Notes under the pieces: model-generated | What the model saw: only the letters and a program-made list of their open reading frames with translations | Database searches by the model: none | What the model was told of the DNA's origin: nothing | In this document: in pieces, positions 1 to 7,666 of the stretch | Layout of the letters: every line of letters begins with the position of its first letter | Numbering within the stretch: the first letter of the stretch is position 1 | Assembly: GCA_051252075.1 (NCBI GenBank) | Contig: JBPOFU010000045.1 | Coordinates: 1-21,195 of the forward strand | DNA from: Oceanococcus sp051252075 | GTDB lineage: Bacteria > Pseudomonadota > Gammaproteobacteria > Nevskiales > Oceanococcaceae | Length of the DNA stretch: 21,195 bases | Direction of reading: 5' to 3' | Program-made: the position numbers and the translations under genes

Positions 1-1
1 C

Positions 2-97
2 GGCAGTGGCGGCGGCTTCAGCGGCGGCGGGTTCGGCGGTGGCGGCGGCTTCGGCTTCGGCGGTGGCAGCGGCGGCGGCTTCGGCGGCGGCCAGCCT
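2..97 (+). repeat. Gly-rich tandem low-complexity tract
   Basis: Imperfect tandem units of GGCGGC with interspersed TTC and AGC codons encode runs of Gly with Phe and Ser in the surface-protein frame. The tract continues past the left edge, so its full length is unknown. It is probably a flexible or self-associating linker ahead of the first beta-helix. Confidence 0.7.
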
Positions 98-3000
98 TCC
101 ACGATCGGTGACAATTCCAATGGCGGTGGCGGCGCAGGTTTCGGCGGCGCGATCTTCAACATGCAAGGCAGCCTCAGCCTGCTCAATAGCAGCCTGGCGG
201 GCAATCAGGCGCTTGGCGGTAGCGCCTCGGCTACCGACACCAACGGCAATTCTCTCAACTCCGCCGATGGAGAGGGTCTGGGTGGCGCCATCTTTAATAT
301 GAGCGGCACGATGGATATTAGCTTCTCCACTCTGGCCTTTAATACCGCCAGCACCGATGGCGGGGCGGTGTACAACCTCGTCTATGACTCGGTCACCAAC
401 CGCACGGCCGCGCTAACGCTGGTCCACAGCATATTGTCGGATTCAGTCACGGCGCCTAATGATCTGGTCTCCCACAAACCCACCAATACAAGCGCCGGGG
501 CCAATCTGGGCACCGCCACGGTCAGCAATACCGGCAGCATTGTGCTGCAGAGCACGCTATTGGAAGATGCAGCGGCGCTGCCGACGTTCACTACTGATGA
601 CCCGCTGCTGGCCGCCTTGGCCGATAACGGCGGTCCGACGGAAACACTGGCCCTGCAAGCCGGTAGCCCGGCGCTGGATGCGGCCGGTGATTGCACTGCG
701 GTGACCAGCGTGGATCAGCGTGGTGAACCGCGACCTGAGGATGGTGATGCTGATGGCGTGGGCGCCTGTGATATCGGTGCCTATGAGCATCAATTACAAT
801 TAATCGAGGTGGACCTGCAAGCCGGATCTGCAGATCAAGGACAAGTTGTCGCCGTTGATGACGACGGTCTCTGCTCCTTGATTGGCGCCCTGCACAATGC
901 CAACAACGACGACGATAGCGGGGACAACGACTGCGCGGCTGGCAGCGGTGCAGACCGCATCATCCTGCCCAATGTGAGCGGCGGGGCGGTGTTCACTCTG
1001 ACGGTGGTGGACAATAATGCAGAAAACCTGGGCAACACTGGCCTGCCCGCGATCAATAGCCCCATCGTCATCCAGGGGCATGGCAGCACCATTGAACGTT
1101 CGGACGAAGCAGGCACGCCGCAATTTCGTTTTTTCCGCGTGCGCAACGCGTCAGCCAAGCTCACCCTCAACCAACTGCATCTGCGTAACGGCAGTCTCTG
1201 TAACACCATTGGTAACACCTGCAATGGCGGCGCGATTTACGTGCAAGATGCCAATGCTCAACTGAGCTTCATTGACGGCAGCATCCGTGATTCGAGGGCC
1301 AGACGTGGTGGCGGCATCTATATTCTTGATGGGACGGTTACCGTGCTGGGTAGCAGCCTGTCGGGCAATACTGCCTATCAATTCGGTGGCGGCATATGTA
1401 TTTCATATTCAGACAGGACCTTAATTATCAACAGCAGCCTGTCAGGGAACACCGCCTATCTCGGCGGCGGACTCCATACTAACAGTGGTTCCGCCATCCT
1501 GATCCACAGCAGTCTTTCGGGGAACACCGCTGCAGAAGGCGGCGGGATATATAACATAGCCAGAACCACCCTGAAGAACAGCCTCATCGCGGGTAACTCT
1601 GCCACTAGCTATGGTAGCGAAATCCTTGACGATTCATCAGGTCGATTTAAAGGGAACGCCCAGAACCTGTTTGGCCATGCTGGCTTGGACGACGGGCAGG
1701 CCTATTATTATTTTGGGTTCACTCCCGGCCCCAACGACATCAATGCCACCTCGGACGGCCTCAATATCCCACTGAGCAACATCCTCAATACAACCCTGGC
1801 GAATAACGGCGGCCCTACCCAGACCTTTGCCCTGGTGCCCGGTTCCCCGGCAGTTGATGCGGCCAATACAGCCGACTGCGCTGCCGCCGCCCCCGATGGG
1901 GCCGATAACCTGGACCAGCGCGGCGAACCCCGCCCCAAGGACGGCGATGGCGATACCACGGTTCTGTGTGATATCGGTGCCTATGAACAACAGACCCATC
2001 TGCTGGACTTTGGCGATGCCCCGGCCACGTATCCCACCACCAAGGCTGATGACGGTGCCTTCCACTTCATGGTCGGGCCTTACCTGGGCGACTGCGTGGA
2101 TGCCGAAGCCGATGGCCAGCCGGTTGTAGATGGCGATGATGACAATGCCACGGTGGATCAAGTCGGCGGTTGCATAGGCAATGACGATGAAGACGGTATT
2201 GTGAATCTGCCCGATCCGCTGATTGCCGGCATGCGCTACGACCTGATGGTGACCAGCCCGGCCAATCAGGCCGCCAAGCTGGATGCCTGGATTGATTTCA
2301 ATAGCGATAAGGATTGGCAGGATGCGGGCGAGCAGATCGCCACCGGCCTGATCTTAAGTGGCGGTGAGCAAACCTTTAGCGATCAAATCGTTGTGCCTGC
2401 CACCCTCGCGCCGGGCAGCAGCCAGGCGCGTTTCCGCCTCTCTCGCAATGCCGGGCTGACCGCCACCGGCTTAGCCCCGGATGGTGAAGTGGAAGATTAC
2501 GCCGTTAATCTGAATTACCCGGCACCGGCCTTCAGCAAGCAATATGCCCCGGATAGCATCGTGGTCGACGGCAACAGCACGCTGAGCTTCAGCATCGATA
2601 ACAGCGCCAACAACGGCGCGGCCAGCGCGCTGGATTTCAGCGATAACCTGCCTGCCGGGCAGCTCGTCGCCACGCCAGCCAATGCCAGCACCACCTGCAC
2701 GGGCGGCACCCTGACCGCTGTTGCCGGCACTGGAGTCATTAGCTATACCGGTGGCAGTGTGGGCCCTGGCGTGAGCTGTACCATCTCAGCAGATGTGACC
2801 GCCACCGCAATCGGCACCCAGGTGAATACCACCGGTGATTTGACCTCATCTGCGGGCAACAGTGGCACGGCCAGCGATAGCCTGACCGTGCAGGCCGCGC
2901 CCAGCTTGACCGCCCCGGCGGATCAGGTGATCGATGAAGACGGCAATAGCGGCGCGCTGGTCGTAACCCTGGCCGATGCAGACGATGCCGAATCCAGCCT

Positions 3001-4054
3001 GACGCTGACGGCGAGCAGCAGCGATACCACACTCATCCCGAATGCCAATTTGCTGCTGGCAGGCAGCGATGCCAACCGCACGCTGACCGTAACCCCCGTG
3101 GCCGATGGCAACGGCGGCCCGGTGACCATCACGCTCACCGTTACGGATGATGAGAATCACAGCTCGCAGGCCACATTTACCGTGACGGTGACTGCGGTAA
3201 ATGATGTGCCGACCCTGGATGCGATCAGCGATCCGACGACCATTGCTGCGAACGCCAGTGTTCAAACAGTAAACATCAGCGGCATCAGCAGCGGTGCTGA
3301 CAATGAAAACCAGACGCTGACCGTAACCGCAAGCAGTGATAACACGGCCTTGATTTCTAACCCGACCGTCAGCTATACCAGCCCGAACGCGACCGGCAGC
3401 TTGAGATACAGGCCGGTGAGTAATACCAGCGGCACGGCTACTATCACGGTGACGGTCACGGAGTCTTCGACGACCAAAGTAGCGGGCGGGAACAGCGTGA
3501 GTCGAAGTTTCGACGTGACTGTGACACGGGTGAATCCTCCGCCGACGGCTGCACCAACTCCGGTACCTACACCAAGCGCAACGGCCACACCGACTGCGGT
3601 AGTGACACCGAGCCCGACAGCCGCACCGACCGATACACCAAGGCCCAGCCCGACGGCGACAGCGACTCCTGCACCATCGCTAACTCCAACTCCAACTCCA
3701 ACGCCAACTCCAACTGCGACACCAACACCGAGCCCGACGCCGATCGCGACCGAGGAACCCGTTGCTGGTGGACGTCCGTTGCTGGTGTTCAGCATGACCA
3801 ATACTCAGGATGAAGCCGCGATCATTCGTCAAGTGAGTGCATTGCTTGTGGACAACGATGGTCACGGCGCCATTGAGCAGATTCGACTGGTTTTGGATAG
3901 CAACAGCAATGGCCTTGAAGACGGCGCAGACACGGTGCTTGGTCAGCTGACAGCAATACCAGACGATGGCCGGTTGGTGTTTGAGCTGGTCAGCGTATTG
4001 CGTTTGGGCATATCTGAGCGCATCGATTTGCTGGTCGTTGCCGACTTTAACTAG
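2..4054 (+). CDS. Large multidomain extracellular/surface protein, 5' end outside window
   Basis: The reading frame is open to the left edge, so the N-terminus and signal peptide are missing; 1350 codons are visible. In order: a Gly/Phe/Ser-rich tract (to about nt 100); right-handed beta-helix-like repeats with GGAIFN motifs; a segment ending NGGPT...GSPALDAAG...DQRGEPRP...DIGAYE (about 610-795), which matches the choice-of-anchor Q type; a second beta-helix block with three SSLSGNTA repeats (1350-1535); a second Q-type segment (1794-1989); a GEVED domain (about 2000-2511, DFGDAP to DGEVEDYAV); a DUF11-like domain (2521-2890); two Ig/cadherin-like modules (2893-3534); a Pro/Thr stalk (3535-3762); and an acidic C-terminal domain with DSNSNGLEDGAD. 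There is no C-terminal transmembrane anchor, LPXTG or PEP motif, so attachment probably depends on another protein. The two following genes are tightly linked and are candidates. An adhesin or matrix role is inferred from architecture. The coding frame is certain; the function is not. Confidence 0.9.
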   Translation, partial: GSGGGFSGGGFGGGGGFGFGGGSGGGFGGGQPSTIGDNSNGGGGAGFGGAIFNMQGSLSLLNSSLAGNQALGGSASATDTNGNSLNSADGEGLGGAIFNMSGTMDISFSTLAFNTASTDGGAVYNLVYDSVTNRTAALTLVHSILSDSVTAPNDLVSHKPTNTSAGANLGTATVSNTGSIVLQSTLLEDAAALPTFTTDDPLLAALADNGGPTETLALQAGSPALDAAGDCTAVTSVDQRGEPRPEDGDADGVGACDIGAYEHQLQLIEVDLQAGSADQGQVVAVDDDGLCSLIGALHNANNDDDSGDNDCAAGSGADRIILPNVSGGAVFTLTVVDNNAENLGNTGLPAINSPIVIQGHGSTIERSDEAGTPQFRFFRVRNASAKLTLNQLHLRNGSLCNTIGNTCNGGAIYVQDANAQLSFIDGSIRDSRARRGGGIYILDGTVTVLGSSLSGNTAYQFGGGICISYSDRTLIINSSLSGNTAYLGGGLHTNSGSAILIHSSLSGNTAAEGGGIYNIARTTLKNSLIAGNSATSYGSEILDDSSGRFKGNAQNLFGHAGLDDGQAYYYFGFTPGPNDINATSDGLNIPLSNILNTTLANNGGPTQTFALVPGSPAVDAANTADCAAAAPDGADNLDQRGEPRPKDGDGDTTVLCDIGAYEQQTHLLDFGDAPATYPTTKADDGAFHFMVGPYLGDCVDAEADGQPVVDGDDDNATVDQVGGCIGNDDEDGIVNLPDPLIAGMRYDLMVTSPANQAAKLDAWIDFNSDKDWQDAGEQIATGLILSGGEQTFSDQIVVPATLAPGSSQARFRLSRNAGLTATGLAPDGEVEDYAVNLNYPAPAFSKQYAPDSIVVDGNSTLSFSIDNSANNGAASALDFSDNLPAGQLVATPANASTTCTGGTLTAVAGTGVISYTGGSVGPGVSCTISADVTATAIGTQVNTTGDLTSSAGNSGTASDSLTVQAAPSLTAPADQVIDEDGNSGALVVTLADADDAESSLTLTASSSDTTLIPNANLLLAGSDANRTLTVTPVADGNGGPVTITLTVTDDENHSSQATFTVTVTAVNDVPTLDAISDPTTIAANASVQTVNISGISSGADNENQTLTVTASSDNTALISNPTVSYTSPNATGSLRYRPVSNTSGTATITVTVTESSTTKVAGGNSVSRSFDVTVTRVNPPPTAAPTPVPTPSATATPTAVVTPSPTAAPTDTPRPSPTATATPAPSLTPTPTPTPTPTATPTPSPTPIATEEPVAGGRPLLVFSMTNTQDEAAIIRQVSALLVDNDGHGAIEQIRLVLDSNSNGLEDGADTVLGQLTAIPDDGRLVFELVSVLRLGISERIDLLVVADFN
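3535..3762 (+). repeat. Pro/Thr stalk encoded by CCAACT-like hexamers
   Basis: About 75 codons consist almost only of Pro, Thr, Ala and Ser (PTPTP pattern). The core at about 3682-3716 is a near-perfect run of CCAACT hexamers. Such regions act as extended spacers that lift domains off the surface. The in-frame hexamer design allows length change by slippage without frameshift. Confidence 0.75.
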
Positions 4055-4066
4055 GAGATAAAACGC

Positions 4067-4276
4067 ATGATAAAAATAGGGTGTCGCCCCACTGGGCTTT
4101 CTCTTTTACTGCTATTGCTATCGGCCTGCAGTGATGGTGGTTCTGCGCAAGTCAACACGGTTGAAGCCCGTTACACCGTCATCGAGCCAGCGGTCATCGC
4201 GGTCGGTGAAACCAGCGGAGAGTCGCTTGGGCTGGAGCTCTCCGAAGTGCAATCACTCACGGTCGTGCCGCAATGA
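4067..4276 (+). CDS. Small lipoprotein, 69 aa
   Basis: The precursor has a positively charged start, a hydrophobic stretch of Leu residues (11-18) and a canonical lipobox L-S-A-C with Cys21. The mature chain is only about 49 residues. Ser at +2 predicts outer-membrane sorting by the E. coli Lol rule. A good Shine-Dalgarno (GGAG) lies in and just after the stop codon of the surface-protein gene, 12 nt upstream, and the 3' end overlaps the next start by four bases (ATGA). The three genes are therefore very likely co-transcribed and translationally coupled. I do not recognise a family. A small OM lipoprotein between a giant exported protein and a barrel protein suggests a role in assembly or attachment, but this is inference. 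Confidence 0.75.
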   Translation: MIKIGCRPTGLSLLLLLLSACSDGGSAQVNTVEARYTVIEPAVIAVGETSGESLGLELSEVQSLTVVPQ

Positions 4277-5322
4277 AGTCCGTGGGCTGTGTGTTCATAG
4301 GCCTGCTTGTTGCTTGTGGAGTCAGTTATGCCCAAGACGTAAACATTGTGAATCTTGATGTGCCAATGGTAGGAACCGCGATTGCCACTACACGGCTCAA
4401 TCTGCGTGCAGAGGCGAAGGCTCAAAGCGACATCGTGAGTGTGTTTCCACGCGGTACACGCTTGCGTGTTCTAGAGGACCGTGGTGAATTTTTGCAAGTA
4501 GAACAGGTGCGGGAAAACCTGCAGGGCTTTGTTGCATCGGCGTATGTCATGTTTCGTCCGTCTCCATCGAGTGTGCGAGAGCAAATGCCGATCGCAATAA
4601 AACCGGATGTGTCCGAGCGTGATGAAACTGGGGTTGTCGAACTGACGATTGCAGGGCAGGAACCGGAGCCTACAGATCAAAGTGCAGCGACAACGCCCGA
4701 GCAGCCGCCAAAGCCGATGGCAGTCCTATACCAGCCTGCTGAATTCAGCAGTGCACCCACCGCCGCATCGCGCTGGTACTTGTCCTTGCAGTCCGGTTAT
4801 GCGCAAGGCGATGTGGCCGCTGCTGACTTGCAAAGTGCACTGCAATCCGCTGCTGGTTTCGCTCAGGTGCGCAACTTGGATGAATCGAGTCTGAGTTGGG
4901 GCTTGAACCTAGGCTATGCCATCACACCGATCTTCGCGGCGGAATTCAGTGTGCTCGATTTAGGTACCTACAACAGTGTTATTGAGATACGCAATGCCGA
5001 CAACGCCGCTGTACGCAATATCGTAGCGGAGCAGCATCCGGTCGGAGGCGCTGGTATGCGCGCGGCCATTCGTGTGGCAAAGCAGTACGGGCGTTGGTTA
5101 CCGTCAGCGAGTCTGGGTGCTTTTCAAAGTTTCGACACCGAAATAGATGTCACTATCGATGGGAAAAATCAACGCGTTGAAGGCAATGATTTGTCCGTGA
5201 CGCTGGATACAGCCATCGGGTATCGACTGACCTCGCATTGGTCCGCTGAGTTGGAAGTGGCTTATCTCAAACTCAACCAGGCCATTGTTAAACCTGCGAT
5301 TGCGATTCGTTACGTGCCCTGA
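4273..5322 (+). CDS. SH3-domain / outer-membrane beta-barrel-like protein
   Basis: 349 aa. A signal peptide covers residues 1-20 with a likely signal peptidase I site after SYA. The upstream L-V-A-C could alternatively be read as a lipobox at Cys15. Residues about 33-93 form a bacterial SH3 (SH3b) domain (TTRLNLRAEA...VFPRGTRLRVLEDRGEFLQV...GFVASAYV), usually a peptidoglycan or peptide binding module. A Pro/Gln-rich linker follows (about 110-155). The C-terminal half (about 165-349) has alternating amphipathic strands such as WYLSLQSGYAQGD, LSWGLNLGYAITPIFAAEFSVLDLG and GYRLTSHWSAELEVAYLKL, typical of small OmpA/OmpW-like barrels. The terminal residue is Pro rather than the usual aromatic. 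The ATGA overlap with the lipoprotein gene places it in the surface-protein operon. Confidence 0.8.
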   Translation: MKSVGCVFIGLLVACGVSYAQDVNIVNLDVPMVGTAIATTRLNLRAEAKAQSDIVSVFPRGTRLRVLEDRGEFLQVEQVRENLQGFVASAYVMFRPSPSSVREQMPIAIKPDVSERDETGVVELTIAGQEPEPTDQSAATTPEQPPKPMAVLYQPAEFSSAPTAASRWYLSLQSGYAQGDVAAADLQSALQSAAGFAQVRNLDESSLSWGLNLGYAITPIFAAEFSVLDLGTYNSVIEIRNADNAAVRNIVAEQHPVGGAGMRAAIRVAKQYGRWLPSASLGAFQSFDTEIDVTIDGKNQRVEGNDLSVTLDTAIGYRLTSHWSAELEVAYLKLNQAIVKPAIAIRYVP

Positions 5323-5702
5323 ACGGCCCTACTGCCTTTGCGCGGTGGAGCATCACTTTGTGCTTAAAACTGTTCGAAAGGCTGCGCCACATCTCGCTCT
5401 GACTTGATGCTGATGTGGACCTTCGAGATATGCAGTGGCTAAATTGGTACTACTCCGAATGCGGTCATTCATACAGCAAAATGGCCGGTAGACACCTGCC
5501 TAGACTGACTTCGAACAATGGTCATTTGTTAGGTGTGCTTCTGCGCATGGACACCCAAAAGAAATTCGCGAGCTTGGAGTCTCGCTTTAGACATGGCGTA
5601 AGTAATGTATGGAAAACTAAACATTCCACCCATGACGATGCTCAGAAAACCGAACAGCTAAGATTTTGCATTCGCCGCCCCTCGCGCCAAACGACCCATG
5701 AA
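5323..5702. other. 380-bp stretch between convergent genes, no gene supported
   Basis: This lies between the end of the SH3/barrel gene and the end of the lipase gene. A GTG-started frame (5415-5750, plus) crosses it, but it has no ribosome-binding site, no recognisable motif and runs into the lipase coding region antisense. I see no clear rho-independent terminator, tRNA or repeat here. Confidence 0.5.
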
Positions 5703-6746
5703 TTAGGGGCAGCTGTCATCAACATAGCACTTCAGTGGCGGCTCCTCTGACACATCATCGTCGAGTGCCAGCTGTTCGATAACCATTAGAGCGCCACCAG
5801 TGAAGTCGAATGCAAAAGATGTGGGGTCGACACCCGGCATAAATAGCTCGAGACATACATCAAGACCAATACGTGAAGGATCTGCGGGGCCTGCATGGGT
5901 GAGAGCGTCGATAGCCAGCCTGTAGGCTACCGGGTCTGAGGTGCCCAAGGTCAGATGCTCAGCCGTGTTGGCTGGACAGATCTCTTGAGTGGCCACATTC
6001 ACCACATTAGAGCTGCCTGCAATAAGTGCGGATGAAGCTCCAATTGCTGGAATGCTGGGCAATACAAGCTCGTCCAGATAGGTAAAGATGGATGTGTAGG
6101 ACACCTGAGGTACCACTTCAAATGTCTCGTTAAGTGCATTAATGAAGTTGGAGTCGGCGCTTTGTTGCCACAGCGCGGCGGCGCAGCCCTGAACGCACAT
6201 TGTATTCAACACAACGGTGCCATGGTTCGGGGCGGCAAAGCTGACCAGATCGTCAACCATCTCTCGGGTGTAAGGCCAATATCTCAGGGCCCATCGTGGG
6301 ACTAGACCACCTTGGCTATGGCCAATGATTTGTACTTTGTGGCCGGTGGTCTGATAGATCTCCTGGATGGCGAAAACTACGTATTCCGCGGCCACTTGAA
6401 TGTCGCCCATCCCGTCTTTCGGCAATTCAATGGTACAGAAAGGCAAGTCCAATGCTTCCAACGCGGGAATCCAGTTCCAGTCGAAGTTTACTTTGGGATC
6501 TACGGTCGTGGCGTGAACCAGCAACACGACCTGTTGGTCCAGCTTTCTGAGATCATCACTGCAAACCAGGGCATCCTGAAGACGATATTCTTCGACAGTG
6601 ATGGTCGGCGCATTTTCTCCGGCTGGAATGGTGTAAACGTTATCCCTGCCAGCCCCTGACGGGTTGCTGTCATCGCAAGCCTGTAATAGTAGGACCAAGC
6701 TCAATGCACTTGGAACCAGGCACGATGAATTCATTTGTTTTCCCAT
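5703..6746 (-). CDS. Secreted lipoprotein lipase of the Candida antarctica lipase B type
   Basis: 347 aa alpha/beta-hydrolase. The N-terminus is a lipoprotein-like signal peptide ending LQAC at Cys24 (Gln at -2 is unusual). Asp at +2 would, by the E. coli rule, favour inner-membrane retention. The nucleophile elbow is GHSQGG with Ser144. The triad is completed by Asp225 (TYLDELVLP) and His264 (AEHLTL). These spacings, 81 and 39 residues, nearly equal those of CALB (Ser105, Asp187, His224), and segments such as SQGGLVPRWAL and LWQQ...VVPQ align with CALB by eye. It probably hydrolyses acylglycerols or other carboxylic esters in the envelope. The start could instead be Met5 (6734), which has GGGA upstream. 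It is transcribed divergently from a TetR gene across an operator-like palindrome, so it is probably repressed by it. Confidence 0.87.
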   Translation of the reverse strand: MGKQMNSSCLVPSALSLVLLLQACDDSNPSGAGRDNVYTIPAGENAPTITVEEYRLQDALVCSDDLRKLDQQVVLLVHATTVDPKVNFDWNWIPALEALDLPFCTIELPKDGMGDIQVAAEYVVFAIQEIYQTTGHKVQIIGHSQGGLVPRWALRYWPYTREMVDDLVSFAAPNHGTVVLNTMCVQGCAAALWQQSADSNFINALNETFEVVPQVSYTSIFTYLDELVLPSIPAIGASSALIAGSSNVVNVATQEICPANTAEHLTLGTSDPVAYRLAIDALTHAGPADPSRIGLDVCLELFMPGVDPTSFAFDFTGGALMVIEQLALDDDVSEEPPLKCYVDDSCP

Positions 6747-6753
6747 TAGGTTA

Positions 6754-6778
6754 TGTTACAAATATATAGAATGTAACA
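6754..6778. promoter_or_regulatory. Palindromic operator candidate, TGTTACA-N11-TGTAACA
   Basis: Perfect 7-bp inverted arms at 6754-6760 and 6772-6778 flank an AT-rich 11-bp spacer. The site lies in the divergent region between the lipase and tetR genes and covers the predicted transcription start of the lipase promoter. Its size and symmetry fit a dimeric TetR-family repressor. The same half-site recurs in the CocE/TetR-3 intergenic region. Confidence 0.65.
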
Positions 6779-6782
6779 ATCG

Positions 6783-6812
6783 AGCCTAGTCTTGATAGCA
6801 TCAGCTTGTCAA
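6783..6812 (-). promoter_or_regulatory. Sigma70-like promoter of the lipase gene
   Basis: Read on the minus strand: a perfect TTGACA (-35, 6807-6812), an 18-bp spacer and TAGGCT (-10, 6783-6788). The expected start near 6776 falls in the right arm of the palindrome, giving a 5' leader of about 30-40 nt. Confidence 0.45.
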
Positions 6813-6842
6813 CGAAACCGACTTGGCACCCCACTGGCGGAT

Positions 6843-7436
6843 ATGAGAAAAGCAACTTTAGCCCACACGAAAACAGCGACATTGCGAGGAAGTCGCGCGT
6901 CCGAGGCGTTCGAACTCGCGCGCAAGAACTTCCTCGAAGGCAGGCGCGTCGAGATGGGGGCGCTGGCCGAACAGTTGGGGGTAAGTCGAATTACGGTAAA
7001 TCGGTGGCTGGGCAAGCGTCACGAACTTCTGGCAGATATTTTGTGGTCACTCGCCAGCAGTACGTTGATCAAGGAAATGGAAGCTCAGGATGGCGTAGGC
7101 AGTGCACGCATCGCCAAAGCGCTAGCCAAGGCGGTTGCAGCGACGATAGACAATCCCGGCATGCAGGCATTTCTTGATTCGGAGGGTGAAACCGCGATGC
7201 GGTTGGCCACCAGTTTTGAAGGTGGAATGCAGACACGCTTGATCACGCTCATACAGTCCATACTTCAAAAAGCGGTCGATGCCGGCACATACACACCTCA
7301 GCTGGACCTCGGAGAGTTGGCCTACGCTGTGGTCCGTATCGGAGAGTCATTTATTTATCGGCGATTTATCACCGGAGAGCCGCCGCACGCTGAAAGTCTG
7401 GAACCCCTATATAGACTGCTGCTGGCCAACGGCTAG
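6843..7436 (+). CDS. TetR/AcrR-family transcriptional regulator (TetR-1)
   Basis: 197 aa from the ATG at 6843. A TTG 51 bp upstream would extend the frame, but the extension is not TetR-like. The N-terminal DNA-binding domain includes the helix-turn-helix VEMGALAEQLGVSRITVNRW followed by LGKRHELLADILW. The Trp in RWLGKR replaces the usual aromatic YYYF pattern, a look reminiscent of QsdR-type TetR proteins, though I cannot confirm subfamily. The C-terminal half (about 75-197) is helical and would form the ligand and dimerisation domain. It is divergent from the lipase gene with the palindrome at 6754-6778 between them, so autoregulation and control of the lipase are the simplest reading. The ligand is unknown; a fatty acid or ester product is a guess. 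Confidence 0.85.
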   Translation: MRKATLAHTKTATLRGSRASEAFELARKNFLEGRRVEMGALAEQLGVSRITVNRWLGKRHELLADILWSLASSTLIKEMEAQDGVGSARIAKALAKAVAATIDNPGMQAFLDSEGETAMRLATSFEGGMQTRLITLIQSILQKAVDAGTYTPQLDLGELAYAVVRIGESFIYRRFITGEPPHAESLEPLYRLLLANG

Positions 7437-7666
7437 ATTTGCTACAGCGAAGGCGTGCAGCCAATCGTACAAACCAAAGGCCTGGGCTGGGAACTAACCG
7501 AATTAATTTCCACGGCGAATCAAGTTGCCCACAGCTACTATCGTCCACATCGGCGTGCTTGGAGCGTCTGGTGGGCATACGTGGTCGCCGACAAAGCGGC
7601 CATAGCCGCCTGCCATGACATTCGTTTGAACCTTCCTAAGCTTCAACCCAAAAAATATTAGTCGCC

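Noticed and set aside
6..302. Ala-rich 98-codon frame at the left edge
   Set aside because: It is an out-of-frame reading of the GGC/GCG repeats of the surface protein, which has a much longer frame with clear domains.
1637..2161. 174-codon antisense frame
   Set aside because: It lies wholly opposite the second Q-type segment and GEVED domain, with no ribosome-binding site or motif.
3373..3801. Gly/Val-rich 142-codon antisense frame
   Set aside because: It is the antisense reading of the Pro/Thr stalk; its composition follows from the repeats.
5415..5750. 111-codon plus-strand frame between the SH3/barrel gene and the lipase gene
   Set aside because: GTG start, no ribosome-binding site, no recognisable motif, and it overlaps the lipase 3' end antisense.
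7437..7666. Short frames between tetR-1 and the GH31 gene
   Set aside because: The 230-bp gap holds only short overlapping frames with no start signals; I see no gene or clear terminator.
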